Source: JAHIYU01 sp964476155 (GTDB lineage Bacteria > Krumholzibacteriota > Krumholzibacteriia > LZORAL124-64-63). Taken from it: a DNA stretch of 64,000 bases. The position numbers and the translations under genes were made by a program. The DNA lies in contig CAYYYS010000012.1 of the NCBI GenBank assembly GCA_964476155.1, forward strand, positions 9,156 to 73,155. Reading direction: 5' to 3'. Position 1 is the first letter of the stretch. Every line of letters begins with the position of its first letter. Of the stretch, positions 16,410 through 25,446 are shown piece after piece. The notes under the pieces were generated by a model. The model saw only the letters and a program-made list of their open reading frames with translations, made no database searches and was not told where the DNA came from.

Positions 16410-16670
16410 CGTTGGGCACATGAAGAAAAGAACCACAAGGTTGAATCTGGTAGCTGTAAACTGGTGTATATTTTGAGGCCGCGTTTGGAGATGTCGGTGG
16501 TCATATGTCTTCCCGCCACCTGTCTCCCTCCTTGGATTTCAGGCTGGATCCTTGGCTAAGTGTGAATTGTCGATCCCGGCGTATCCAAGACATAACATGT
16601 TGGTATATACCACATTGCCTCGTTTACCACCAAGCTTCAAGGCCTCAACGACCTAGTTGTCTTGGATAAA
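16410..16670. other. AT-rich intergenic gap with a 12-bp palindrome
   Basis: No coding frame is supported. Composition is clearly more AT-rich than the surroundings. It includes a perfect palindrome TGGTATATACCA at 16601-16612 that could be an operator. It borders the AlbA_2-type gene and may mark the edge of an acquired segment. Confidence 0.4.
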
Positions 16671-18337
16671 TCATATCCCGTCGGGAAGATCCCACTCCGG
16701 AACTGATCGTGATCCCCTGTTCTTGAGTAGACCGTCACGGCGAAGTGCCTGTAACAGGTTCTTCACCTTGTACTTCTTCTGCTCCATCGTGAGATGATCG
16801 GGCAGTTTCGACAACAAAGCATCATCGACATCGCGTCGGCCGACTGGCCCATGCTCCCTCACCAACTCCATGATCACGTCCAAGTAGTACTGCCGATCAA
16901 AACCTCGTTCACGAATATGCCGGCCCGCACCACCAGCCGCCTTGGCCACTTCCGCCGCTACAAAGAGGTTTGGGTACCGCCCCTCCACCAACCCCGCTTT
17001 CTTTAGCTTTCGATGCTCGTCCTTGGAAACCCGCACCTTCTTCTGCACCCTGTCCAAGAGCATGACATCAGCCAGATCTAGATCTGTTTGGGCCATCAGG
17101 AGCCGGCAGTACTTTTCGTCGAGGATCTCTCCCCGAATAGTCACAGACACTCTGTCTGCCACCGAGAGGTCATAGTCGGGTAGCGGAAAAACCGCTCCCT
17201 CTGGTGGACATACATCTTCCTGATGCCACCACCCTGAGTGTCGATCATGTTGAGGTTCACCATGGCCTCGGCCAGGAATGGATTCCGATAGGTTTCCTGG
17301 GGCGCATCCTGGCGAATAACTGACTCCACATCCCCCGGCAGGAAGTCGCCAGCGTTTCTGAACAATACGCGATCGGGCGTTTCCGCGATGTTGATCCGCC
17401 CCCTCAGGCCATAATCCTGATGCGCGATACAGTTATGCAACGCCTCGCGCAAAACCCATGGCTCGTACTGGGTGAACTCCCTTGGAAACAAAGTGCCGCT
17501 GGGTAGCGCCCGCAACGTCAGGTTCCGAATCTTCCCGGTAACACGGTCGACCTGTAATAGGAACGGCGGGAAGAAGTGCTCGTAGTCGAGATCCAGGTTC
17601 TTGCCATCCCTTAGAGTCCAAGTAATCTTCGCCACGGCCGGAGACAACAGCGTCGAAGATTCGTTCTTGCCGAGCAGAAGCATGGCTGTGTTCGTCACCC
17701 GACCGTTAATCGTGAGCTTGGATTTGTTCAGGAAGACTTCGTCGTCCCAACCGTCGATGTCCTCGCTCTGAGTCGGGTGCTTGATCCTGAACTGCTCACG
17801 AGCCTCGGCGATTGCGCTTGAGTCGAGATGTTCGAGATCAGCTTGCTCGCAGATGTCAGCTGACCAGTCATGGCCACTCGTCAGGATGGCTCTGAGGACT
17901 TCGGGGTGGTTGCGCAGGTTCGTTTTGCAGGAGCCTATGCGGGCGAAGGCCTCACTCTTGAAGTAGACGGGGCGACCTTGCGCTGCTCGGACGGTGAATA
18001 CGACAACTCGGCCGTCAGGGTGATCCACGATTTCGACGTTGAAGCCTGGATTCGGATCGAGGCTCGTATTCAACCAGATCAGGAGGTCTTGATTGCCCAC
18101 GGCCTTGACATTGTAGGGATCGAAAACCGAGCCCACAACTTCGTGTGTTCCGTCGTGGATTCCGAAAACGAGGTAACCTTGGGGTTTGCACTTCCACGCG
18201 GCTGTGTTAGAGAGCGCAGACAGATATTCGCCCAGCTCTTGGGGCTGATATCGGTTCGCCTTGAACTCGAACCATTCGCGCTCGGCGGGCTCAGCACGGA
18301 GGCGATCGATGAGGTCGATGAGTTGCTGATGGGTCAT
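16671..18337 (-). pseudogene. AlbA_2/Schlafen-like ATP-binding protein gene, frameshifted at a T5 run
   Basis: The N-terminal frame (start 18337, 398 residues) holds an AlbA_2 (Schlafen AAA_4) domain at about 10-150: EREWFEFKANRYQPQELGEY, PQGYLVFGIHDGTHEVVGS and the GRPVYFKSEAFARIGSC segment. The HATPase_c_4-like part follows at about 280-390 (PWVLREALHNCIAHQDYGLR, IDTQGGGIRKMY). After RERFF the frame is lost. The second frame (16671-17162) resumes with ADRVSVTIRGEILDEKYCRL and a winged-helix C-terminus (NLLQALRRDGLLKNRGSRS). One T more in the run 17187-17191 (T5 on the coding strand) would restore FFPLPDYDLS and one continuous protein of about 555 residues. Such proteins are transcriptional regulators or defence-associated. 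Base composition is AT-richer than neighbours, suggesting transfer. Confidence 0.75.
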
Positions 18338-18386
18338 GGTCGCCTCCTTTTCCGACTTTGTTTCAGTGTCGCAGATATTCTGATCA

Positions 18387-20435
18387 TCAACGAACCAAAA
18401 CCGCCTTCATGGTATCGGACACTCCCCGATTTCCCCTCACCCGCACGAAATACACACCTGACGGCACATCGCGCCCACGCGCACCTCGTCCATCCCACTT
18501 TACCGTGTGAATTCCCGGCTCGACCAATCCAAGCAAGACGGTCTTGATGAGCCGGCCGGCGACATCGTGGATCTCGAGGATCATCTTATCGGGAACCTGG
18601 CTTGTGAAGGCGATTTCGATCGACGGGTTAAAGGGGTTGGGAGCCAGGGAATTGATCTCGTGTAGACGAGGGGATGAGATCGCGTGGGGCTCCGGGTCGT
18701 TGACTGCGGTCAAAGGGTCGCGGGTTAGGCCGAGGTTGAGATCAAAACCGGCTTCGACGGATATGAAATGCCAGTTCGCGGGCGGGGACGTATTAACCGC
18801 CATGTACATATCTCCCCCCCAGGCCAATCCTGTGCCGTCGCTCTTGACGGCCAGACTGTGACTCAGCCCCGCTGAGATCGCCACGAAATCGGTATTGGGC
18901 TCAGGCACGTCACATTGTCCAAAATCGTTCCACCCCCAGGCCTCTATCGAGCCGTCCGATCGCAGCGCCAGACTGTGCCCCCCTGCTGCAATTGCCATGT
19001 AGCCGGAATTGGGTAAGGGCACTTCGGCTTGACTATTTTCATGACCCCAAGCCGTGATCGATCCATCGGATTTTAGAGCCATGGCAGTCCCACAGCTTAT
19101 CGAAATAGCAACAAAATCGGCATTCGGATCGGGAAGCTCCGACAACGAATGGTTTCCCGGCCCCCATGTCACGATCGTCCCGTCGGATTTCAATCCCACG
19201 CTCCAGAAACACGAAGCCTCAACTGCCACAAAACCCGCATTGGGTTCGGGAATCGTGCCCAAATCTGCGCCTTCTTCCCCCCATGTCACGACCGACCCGT
19301 CGGATTTCAGCGCGATGGTATGCTCCTCACCCTCGGCGATGGACACGAAGTCGGCGTTCGGCTCTGGGATTTCACACCGGTTGAAATCGCACTCCTCCCC
19401 CCAGGACAGGATCGTGCCATCAGACTTGAGAACGAAGTAGCGATAGAATCCCGCAGCGATCTCGACGATGTCAGTACTGAGCGGGGGTGCGAGATGCTGA
19501 CAATTCCATGATTCCCCTCCCCACCCCATCACGGCGCCGTCGGATTTGATCCCGGCACTGTTCTGGTAACCGGCTGCGATCGTTACAAAATCCGCGTTCG
19601 GCTCGGGGACATCACACTGGCCGAAGTCGTTGCTCCCCCAGACCACGATCGTGCCATCGGACTTGAGTCCCATGCTGTGAAAGGTATACGCGGCGATCTT
19701 CACGAAATCCGTGTTCGGTTCGGGGATGTCACACTGGCCGTATCCATTCCACCCCCAGGCTACGATCGTGCCGTCGGACTTCAGACCGAGGCTATGGGCG
19801 CCACCCGAGGCGATGGCGATGAAATCAATATTGGGCTCGGGGACATCACCTTGGCCGTATCCATTCCATCCCCAGGTCACGATCGAGCCGTCGGGCCTCA
19901 GACCCAGGTTGGAGGAACCGCAGGCCGAGAAAGCCGTGAAGCCCAAGTTCGGTTCGGGAATGTCGAGTCGCCCATATGTGCTATCGCCCCAGGCGACGAT
20001 CGAACCGTCTGTTTTGAGCGCAAGAATGTGTTTGTAGCCGGCGTCGATATCGACGAAGCCGGTGTTCGGTTCGGGAACATCACTCACGTCGATGACTATG
20101 CTGTTGGTCCAGACCTCGATCGAACCGTTCGTTTTCAAGCCGGCGCTGAAACGTTGACCCGCCGCGACTGCCGAATAACCAACGGCCGGGATCGGCAGAT
20201 CGCACTGGACATCAGAGTTCGCGCCCCAGGCCACGATCGAACCATCGGAATTCAAGGCGATGGAGTGACCCTCGCCCATATCGATGTCGACGGGATGGGT
20301 GAAGAGTGTGGCATCCGCGATGATGAAACGCGGCCATGCCACAAGGGAGCCGTTCTCCTGACCGAGAGCAAGGTTACCGACGATAAAAAACAGGCACAGA
20401 GTCAGTGAAGATATAGACAATACGGATCGCCTCAT
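18387..20435 (-). CDS. Exported RCC1-like repeat protein with FlgD-like C-terminal tail
   Basis: A protein of 682 residues; the ATG at 20433-20435 follows an AAGGGAG site. The signal peptide is LSISSLTLCLFFIVGNLALG. From about 45 to 580 there are 13 repeats of about 40 residues, each with the pattern GxxHSxGLKSDGTIVAWG then a variable stretch and DVPEPNxDFVxIAAG. This is the RCC1/BNR-type blade pattern, so a seven-bladed or larger propeller is likely. The C-terminal 90 residues are the FlgD-like tail (LAPNPFNPSIEIAFTSQ, VDxxGRLIKT, GVYFVRVRGN). Such proteins are likely surface-exposed or released and bind ligands. Repeats are very regular, with nearly identical DNA segments, so copy-number change by recombination is expected. 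Confidence 0.85.
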   Translation of the reverse strand: MRRSVLSISSLTLCLFFIVGNLALGQENGSLVAWPRFIIADATLFTHPVDIDMGEGHSIALNSDGSIVAWGANSDVQCDLPIPAVGYSAVAAGQRFSAGLKTNGSIEVWTNSIVIDVSDVPEPNTGFVDIDAGYKHILALKTDGSIVAWGDSTYGRLDIPEPNLGFTAFSACGSSNLGLRPDGSIVTWGWNGYGQGDVPEPNIDFIAIASGGAHSLGLKSDGTIVAWGWNGYGQCDIPEPNTDFVKIAAYTFHSMGLKSDGTIVVWGSNDFGQCDVPEPNADFVTIAAGYQNSAGIKSDGAVMGWGGESWNCQHLAPPLSTDIVEIAAGFYRYFVLKSDGTILSWGEECDFNRCEIPEPNADFVSIAEGEEHTIALKSDGSVVTWGEEGADLGTIPEPNAGFVAVEASCFWSVGLKSDGTIVTWGPGNHSLSELPDPNADFVAISISCGTAMALKSDGSITAWGHENSQAEVPLPNSGYMAIAAGGHSLALRSDGSIEAWGWNDFGQCDVPEPNTDFVAISAGLSHSLAVKSDGTGLAWGGDMYMAVNTSPPANWHFISVEAGFDLNLGLTRDPLTAVNDPEPHAISSPRLHEINSLAPNPFNPSIEIAFTSQVPDKMILEIHDVAGRLIKTVLLGLVEPGIHTVKWDGRGARGRDVPSGVYFVRVRGNRGVSDTMKAVLVR

Positions 20436-20517
20436 GGAACTCCCTTTCCGTGGCGGTAATATTGCATCGATTTATATGAGATTACATTATCTGCCCTTTC
20501 CGTGAAATGGCCTAATA

Positions 20518-20545
20518 CAAAAACCCCACCTCCAAAGAGGCGGGG
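20518..20545 (-). terminator. Rho-independent terminator
   Basis: On the minus strand CCCCGCCTC pairs with GAGGTGGGG (one G-T wobble) around a short loop and is followed directly by TTTTTG. It ends the lipoprotein gene whose stop is at 20569. Confidence 0.75.
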
Positions 20546-20568
20546 CACTTTACACGTGTAAAACCGAA

Positions 20569-21858
20569 CTAATCCCGCGGCTTGTCCGGCGGAAAAATCC
20601 CGAACCCCACCTGCGTCATCGTCCCATCGAACCCGATCAGGTTCAGCATCAGCACCCCTGGTCCATAGAGGCGCATGTACTCACCCCACAGCGGCATCAG
20701 ATCGAAGACGAATTCGTCCTCGAACCATGCGTCGCAATCCTCCTCGACCTCGTGCACCAGCACCACATTGATCTGCGGCGGATCTGATTCCATGAATCCG
20801 CCGCTCGCATAGAGCGTGAACGGCTGGTCCGGCTGGCAGCCCGAGAATCCAACGTGCATCCTCAGATGATGCTCGCCCTCGATCTCGGCGCCGATCAGCA
20901 CCCAATGGCCGAAGTGCAGTTCTTCCGGCGGCAAGGGAGTGAACAGGATTTCCGTGTTCTGGGGAGGCCCGGCAGAGCACAGACCGAAGTGGGCCTCGTC
21001 GAAACCGTGGGGCAAACCGTCGGGACCCGGCGTCAACAACACGTCCAGGGGGTTGGGCGTGGTGAAACAGGGGTCCAGGGGCGGCATCCAGGCCCGGTTG
21101 CACTGAAGCCGATAGAGACCGGCGGTCTCGACCGGCAGGGCCCAATGGCCGTCGGGATCAGTAGCGAGATGGACGACATCGCCGTCGGGTAGCGAGACCG
21201 CGATGAAGGCGGGGCCCATGGGCGGTTCGGTCGGTTCAGGCCAACCGTTATTGTTCTCGTCCACGAAACAACGGCCGGCGATGCGCGGCCGGTCGGGCTC
21301 GGTGCCGAACTCGGCCCAGCCTTGGAAGGAGAATGACCCCAGGCCGGGATCATGGAAGATCCAGGTCTTGGCGGTCGACGTCTCCCCGTACTCCAGGATG
21401 TCGTCGTCGCCCATCAGGTCCGAGTAGTCGAAACCGAAACGCACGAAGTGGACGAAGGTGTCCTGCTTCCCTTCGGCGGGCGGAACGATGGCATAATCCG
21501 CGTTGATCAGACTCACGGTTTCCGGTACGAAGCGCTCCACCCAGACCACGGCCGGTGCGTATAGCGGATAGGGATGCTGGCTGCGGATGGCCACATCCAG
21601 GCTGACCTGCTCGTTGGTCGGGTCGGCAACCAGGTTGGAGCCGATCAACTCTATCACGGCGGCAGGGCCATCCCAGGGCGGCGGCATCTGCAAGGTTTTC
21701 AGGACAAAAGTGCCGTCGGCGGGATCCATGTCGCCCTCTGCGCCGACGCGCGCCAGGGTGCCATCGTCACCGGACGGAGCTGTGGAGTCGGAACAGCCGG
21801 ATAGCGCTAAAATCGACAGCAGCCCCAGAAGGAGCAGGGCGCGAAAAGGTCGCAACAT
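20569..21858 (-). CDS. Lipoprotein with a Cys-bearing beta-rich region
   Basis: A protein of 429 residues. FRALLLLGLLSILALSGCSD gives a lipobox (LSGC) at about residue 22, so it is lipid-anchored after export. The mature part is acidic and Pro-rich. Segment IAGRCFVDENNNGWPEPTEPP with following VETAGLYRLQC resembles an SdrD-B/prealbumin-like repeat, a small beta-sandwich often found in surface proteins. The N-terminal part (SLDVAIRSQHPYPLYAPAVV and so on) resembles unnamed domains of exported proteins in this lineage. There is no enzymatic motif. A strong terminator follows. Function unknown. Confidence 0.7.
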   Translation of the reverse strand: MLRPFRALLLLGLLSILALSGCSDSTAPSGDDGTLARVGAEGDMDPADGTFVLKTLQMPPPWDGPAAVIELIGSNLVADPTNEQVSLDVAIRSQHPYPLYAPAVVWVERFVPETVSLINADYAIVPPAEGKQDTFVHFVRFGFDYSDLMGDDDILEYGETSTAKTWIFHDPGLGSFSFQGWAEFGTEPDRPRIAGRCFVDENNNGWPEPTEPPMGPAFIAVSLPDGDVVHLATDPDGHWALPVETAGLYRLQCNRAWMPPLDPCFTTPNPLDVLLTPGPDGLPHGFDEAHFGLCSAGPPQNTEILFTPLPPEELHFGHWVLIGAEIEGEHHLRMHVGFSGCQPDQPFTLYASGGFMESDPPQINVVLVHEVEEDCDAWFEDEFVFDLMPLWGEYMRLYGPGVLMLNLIGFDGTMTQVGFGIFPPDKPRD

Positions 21859-21985
21859 CGCATGACCTCCGAAGGAGATGTGGGGTACATATGGGCGGGG
21901 TGGCGACGACCGGCCCTTAAAAAGAGCCTAGCCCACACAGAATATCACAGGCAGGGCGGGAATACCACCGAGCCGGAAGCCGGAA

Positions 21986-23068
21986 TCAGAAATCGAGCGA
22001 GACTGCAGCACTGTAACGATCGAGGCGTTTCTTGACGATCGGGTCACTGCTCTTCAGATCTGGGTCGTACGGTACGCTGGCCCAGTCGGCGCGGACCCCG
22101 AAGCGGCCAATCTGTGGGAAAAGCCGCAAACCGGCTCCATATGTGATGCCATTCTTGACATGGCCTTCGCCCCAATCAACCTGGCCGACCCGACCCGAAA
22201 CCAGACCGAACATCGTCAATTCGGCGCCGTAGCGATTCACGGTCGAGTTTGACCATTCGTTGTCGAGGCGACCCTTTTCCCGGTCGGCGGTGATCAGCCA
22301 GCGCAGGCGATGGCCCTGGCCGTGGTGCCACCCGTGTCGACCTTCCAGCGCGAACCCGGCGCGACCGCGTTGCATAAGGGTGAGGGGGGCGGATTTGGTT
22401 TCGATCACCGTCCAGTCGATTTCGACCTCGGCCCGATCGGTATTGGTCAGGACACCACCCAGTCGCCAGCCGACCCAACCCCGATGAACGTCGTCGGAGT
22501 CGCCCAGGAAGAAACGAGTGCCGAACATGAAGCCCGCATCCTTGTCAGAGGCTTTGGCAAAGGTCTCGTTTTCCCAGCTGGATTCGAGGGTCTTGAAATT
22601 GACGCCCAAGCTGGCGAAGAGCGTGGTCTCGTCGCCGAAGATCAGCCGCCCCAGATCGATGGCCAGCCCCACGGCGCGTGCGTGAATTCTGAAATCTTCC
22701 AATGTGCCCTGATCGAAAGTGTCGGTCGTAGTATCCCAGGCCAATTCGTTCTGATAAGCCCCAAGACGCAGATAGCCGATTTCAACCGCGGCGCCAAGTG
22801 CCGAGAATTTCAGATCATCGATGAACTGGTCGGCTTGATGGTACCCCACGGCCACCGTATGGCCCTCGAGCTGGGTTGCCGGATTCCAGAAGAGACCCGC
22901 CGGGCCTTCCGCCACGGCGGTGAACGCCATGCCCATCCCCTCGCTGCGGGCATCGGGCGCATAGGCCTGTCCGGTGAATGAGTCCGAGTAGATACGCTCG
23001 TACTCGTCCGCACAAGCCGCGGACACAAGCACCATGGCCATCAAGATCAGAACAACACTCGATTTCAT
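21986..23068 (-). CDS. PorV/UPF0164-like outer-membrane beta-barrel protein
   Basis: A protein of 360 residues from the ATG at 23066-23068 (GGAGAGG upstream). MKSSVVLILMAMVLVSAACA is the signal peptide. DARSEGMGMAFTAVAEGPAG and the following LFWNPATQLEG is the characteristic opening of the PorV/UPF0164 group, where an NPA motif ends the first strand pair. The rest is alternating beta strands with aromatic ends, finishing in YSAAVSLDF with the terminal Phe expected for BAM recognition. PorV-type proteins assist surface attachment in the type IX pathway of Bacteroidetes. Here that link is only suggestive, given the many FlgD-tailed exported proteins in the window. Confidence 0.7.
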   Translation of the reverse strand: MKSSVVLILMAMVLVSAACADEYERIYSDSFTGQAYAPDARSEGMGMAFTAVAEGPAGLFWNPATQLEGHTVAVGYHQADQFIDDLKFSALGAAVEIGYLRLGAYQNELAWDTTTDTFDQGTLEDFRIHARAVGLAIDLGRLIFGDETTLFASLGVNFKTLESSWENETFAKASDKDAGFMFGTRFFLGDSDDVHRGWVGWRLGGVLTNTDRAEVEIDWTVIETKSAPLTLMQRGRAGFALEGRHGWHHGQGHRLRWLITADREKGRLDNEWSNSTVNRYGAELTMFGLVSGRVGQVDWGEGHVKNGITYGAGLRLFPQIGRFGVRADWASVPYDPDLKSSDPIVKKRLDRYSAAVSLDF

Positions 23069-23245
23069 CGACCTCTCCTGACGATTCATCCAACCATGCG
23101 TCGGAAATTCTAATCACTGGACGGCCGGGGATCAAGTCGGTCCGACCGAGTGCCGAGTAATATGGATGTCTCAGGGGAGTGGGACCTGTATACTCCGGCC
23201 CGGTCGACTAATTCCGAACGTCACAAGACAAGGGACAGAACCCAC

Positions 23246-24004
23246 ATGACCGACGACATCAAGAAGAAGGAAGCCGAGTACTTCGACGACTACACCGAGT
23301 CCCTCGTCCGCGCCCCGCTGTGGAAATACTATGCCATCAGCCGCCGCAGCAAGGACGACTACCGCCACGCCGAGTTCTCGCGCTGTCCCGGCGCCGAGGT
23401 GCTCGACTACGGCTGTGGCGCGGGCCATCACTCCCTGGAACTGGTCGAGGCGGGGGCTGCGAAAGTGGTCGGTATCGACATCTCGCCGCGGTCTATCGAC
23501 GTGGCCCGCGAAGGCGCCGCCAAGGCGGGCGCCGACAACACCGAGTTCCACGCCATGGACGCCGAATCGATGGACTTTCCCGATGACAGCTTCGACCTGA
23601 TCACCGGCCTGGCCATCCTCCACCATCTCGATCTCGACGTGGCCGGCCGCGAACTGGCGTGCGTGCTCAAGCCCGGCGGCACGGCCGTCTTCTCCGAACC
23701 CCTGGGCCACAACCCGGCGCTCAACCTCTTTCGCAAAGTCACTCCGTCCATGCGTACCGACGACGAGCATCCCCTGGTGCGCGGCGACGTGAAGATCCTC
23801 GAGCGCCATTTCGACCAGGTCGTGACCCGTTGCTTCCACATGTCCACGCTGCTGGCGGTGCCGGTCTGCAAGTGGCCGCGGATCGCCGAGCCGGTCATCA
23901 CCATGCTGGACGGACTCGACCGCGCCCTCTTCGCGGTGGTCCCGCCCCTGCGCTGGTGGGGTTGGTACGCGACGCTCGAATTCTCCAAACCGCACAAAGC
24001 TTGA
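23246..24004 (+). CDS. Class I SAM-dependent methyltransferase
   Basis: A protein of 252 residues from the ATG at 23246, preceded by AAGGGA. Motif I is EVLDYGCGAGHHSLELVEAG (about residues 51-70), motif II VVGIDISPRSIDVA, and motif IV-V DSFDLITGLAILHHLDLDV followed by LKPGGTAVFSEPLG. The C-terminal quarter has a hydrophobic stretch (RALFAVVPPLRWWGWYATLE) that may touch the membrane. It is a UbiE-like or unspecific small-molecule methyltransferase. No neighbour gives a pathway. An upstream extension of the frame is open but lacks a better start. Confidence 0.8.
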   Translation: MTDDIKKKEAEYFDDYTESLVRAPLWKYYAISRRSKDDYRHAEFSRCPGAEVLDYGCGAGHHSLELVEAGAAKVVGIDISPRSIDVAREGAAKAGADNTEFHAMDAESMDFPDDSFDLITGLAILHHLDLDVAGRELACVLKPGGTAVFSEPLGHNPALNLFRKVTPSMRTDDEHPLVRGDVKILERHFDQVVTRCFHMSTLLAVPVCKWPRIAEPVITMLDGLDRALFAVVPPLRWWGWYATLEFSKPHKA

Positions 24005-24066
24005 CCTGGTGGTCCCCAAGCCTATCTTAGCGCGGCTCGCAACCGAGATGTCACTGGACCGAGAAG

Positions 24067-24162
24067 ATGGACATGAGCCTGAAGATCATCCTGCGCGCCG
24101 CGGTATCGATATTCCTGCCGCTGGCCCTGGCCTTGGCCTCGGCCGCCCTGGCCAACGCCTGA
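24067..24162 (+). CDS. Possible 31-residue membrane peptide
   Basis: A short frame, MDMSLKIILRAAVSIFLPLA and then LALASAALANA, is almost wholly a hydrophobic helix with a basic start, like a signal peptide that ends where a mature protein should begin. A weak GAG-rich site precedes it and a bidirectional terminator follows at 24191-24220. It may be a real small membrane protein, or the leftover signal peptide of a lost exported gene. Confidence 0.3.
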   Translation: MDMSLKIILRAAVSIFLPLALALASAALANA

Positions 24163-24190
24163 TCGCGTGCGGATTCGCATAGATATATAA

Positions 24191-24220
24191 GACGGGGAAG
24201 CCTTGGCAGGCCTCCCCGTC
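24191..24220 (-). terminator. Bidirectional Rho-independent terminator
   Basis: GACGGGGAAGCC and GGCCTCCCCGTC form a 12-bp stem around TTGGCA, with one G-U pair on the minus strand. Both flanks carry T-rich stretches (TTCTTGT on plus, TTATATATC on minus). It separates the SOD gene on minus from plus-strand transcription. Confidence 0.7.
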
Positions 24221-24243
24221 TTCTTGTCGAAACCCTGCCGAAA

Positions 24244-24825
24244 CTAGCCGAAGTTCTTGGCCACGAAATCCCAGTTCACCAGATTCCACCAGTTCCCCAC
24301 GTACTTGGGCCGCGCGTTGCGCGTGTCCACGTAGTAGGCGTGCTCCCAGACGTCGACCACCAGCAGCGGCGTCACGTCGGAGGTCAGGGCGGAGCCGGCG
24401 TTGCCGGTGTTGAGGATCTCCACGCCGCCGGCGGCGGTCTTCACCAGCCAGGTCCAGCCGGAACCGAAGTTGCCGACCGCGGACGCCGCGAATTTCTCCT
24501 TGAACTCGGCGAAGGAACCGAAGGCCGCGTTGATGGCGTCGGCCACCGCGCCGGTGGGCTCGCCGCCGCCGCTGGGGCTCATGCCGTTCCAGTAGAAGGT
24601 GTGGTTCCACACCTGGGCGGCGTTGTTGAAGATTCCGCCGGCGGGCGCCGACTTGACGATCTCCTCGAGGGACTTGCCCTCGAACTCGGTCCCGGGAACC
24701 AGGTTGTTCAGGTTGGTCACGTAGGCCGCGTGGTGCTTGCCGTAATGGTAGTCAAGCGTCTCGGCCGAGATGTGGGGCTCCAGCGCGTCCTTGGCGTACG
24801 GCAGATCCGGTAGTTCGAAGGTCAT
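24244..24825 (-). CDS. sodB: Iron superoxide dismutase
   Basis: A protein of 193 residues, the normal Fe/Mn-SOD length. MTFELPDLPYAKDALEPHIS with LDYHYGKHHAAYV gives the first two His ligands. NAAQVWNHTFYWNGMSP is the Fe-type signature, GSGWTWLVK follows, and DVWEHAYYVDTRN supplies the Asp and His ligands. It converts superoxide to oxygen and peroxide in the cytoplasm. It is a single-gene unit ended by a strong hairpin. Residues that typically separate Fe from Mn forms (AAQVWNHTFYW) favour iron. Confidence 0.95.
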   Translation of the reverse strand: MTFELPDLPYAKDALEPHISAETLDYHYGKHHAAYVTNLNNLVPGTEFEGKSLEEIVKSAPAGGIFNNAAQVWNHTFYWNGMSPSGGGEPTGAVADAINAAFGSFAEFKEKFAASAVGNFGSGWTWLVKTAAGGVEILNTGNAGSALTSDVTPLLVVDVWEHAYYVDTRNARPKYVGNWWNLVNWDFVAKNFG

Positions 24826-25185
24826 GGCAACGTCCTTTTGTTATCCGTCATGGTCGGTTGAATTCGATTCTGATTGTCAGGATAGTATTACTCCGCGGGG
24901 TTCGCCAGTCTTGAAATACCATCATCTTTCACCGGCTCCCGTGAGACTTGATGAACCAGATCCTGGCATCCTTTTATGCCATGATCAGGCAATATCAATA
25001 TCTTGTCTGACAAGTGATTACACCCAGGAATGTCGTCATACGGCCTCCATTTCACCTAAATGTATGAAAATGACCTGTAAATATCTCGTGAGACGGGCAC
25101 ACCGGCTAAACAAATCAGACGTAATCACTGTGAAACCAGGCCCCATGGAAAACCCGCAACAGTCCGAACCAGGGGAGGAAGCACA
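24826..25185. other. AT-rich intergenic region with a distant inverted repeat
   Basis: About 360 bp without a supported gene. It is AT-rich and should contain the promoters of sodB (minus) and of the truncated exported gene (plus). A 9-bp inverted repeat AGTGATTAC at 25013-25021 and GTAATCACT at 25121-25129 encloses about 100 bp. No transposase is present and no target duplication was recognised. Confidence 0.4.
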
Positions 25186-25446
25186 ATGAAAAGGTCACTG
25201 AACTGGAAATGGCTGGCTTGTCTGACGGTCGTCGTCGTCGCCATGGCCGCCACCGCGCTCGCCCAGCCCGAAATCGATTACGAGCTCGCGAGCGTCGACG
25301 TGCTCACCGCCAAGGAGATCGGGCAGTTCCAACTGCTCCAACATCCGGAGGGCTCCTTCGTGTCTCGGGGCCGCGCTACCGCCGTAACGCCCTCGCCGTA
25401 TCGATCGAGTAGAGGATCAGCGCCAACCAGATCAACCCGAAACTGA
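25186..25446 (+). pseudogene. Truncated gene for an exported protein
   Basis: A strong GGGGAGGAAG site precedes the ATG. The product begins MKRSLNWKWLACLTVVVVAM and then AATALAQPEIDYE, a textbook signal peptide and cleavage site. It continues with ASVDVLTAKEIGQFQLLQ. After about residue 60 (GSFVS) the composition changes abruptly to a random Arg/Ser-rich tail, because the frame runs into the 3' end of the convergent rarD gene (71-bp overlap). The likeliest reading is a secreted protein that has lost everything after its first 60 residues. A natural 86-residue protein is less plausible. Confidence 0.5.

Noticed and set aside
13974..16436. 820-codon minus-strand open frame
   Set aside because: It lies antisense to the SpmA/SpmB-like and DinB genes, whose membrane and DinB motifs are clear. 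Its own product is a low-complexity His/Gly/Gln-rich sequence typical of antisense reading in GC-rich DNA.
18780..20330. Regularly spaced similar DNA segments that could look like a CRISPR array
   Set aside because: They are coding repeats of the RCC1-like protein, about 120 bp apart with no spacers and in frame throughout.
25013..25129. 9-bp inverted repeat as ends of an insertion element
   Set aside because: Only 9 bp, no ORF in the roughly 100 bp inside, and no target duplication. Noted in the intergenic entry only.
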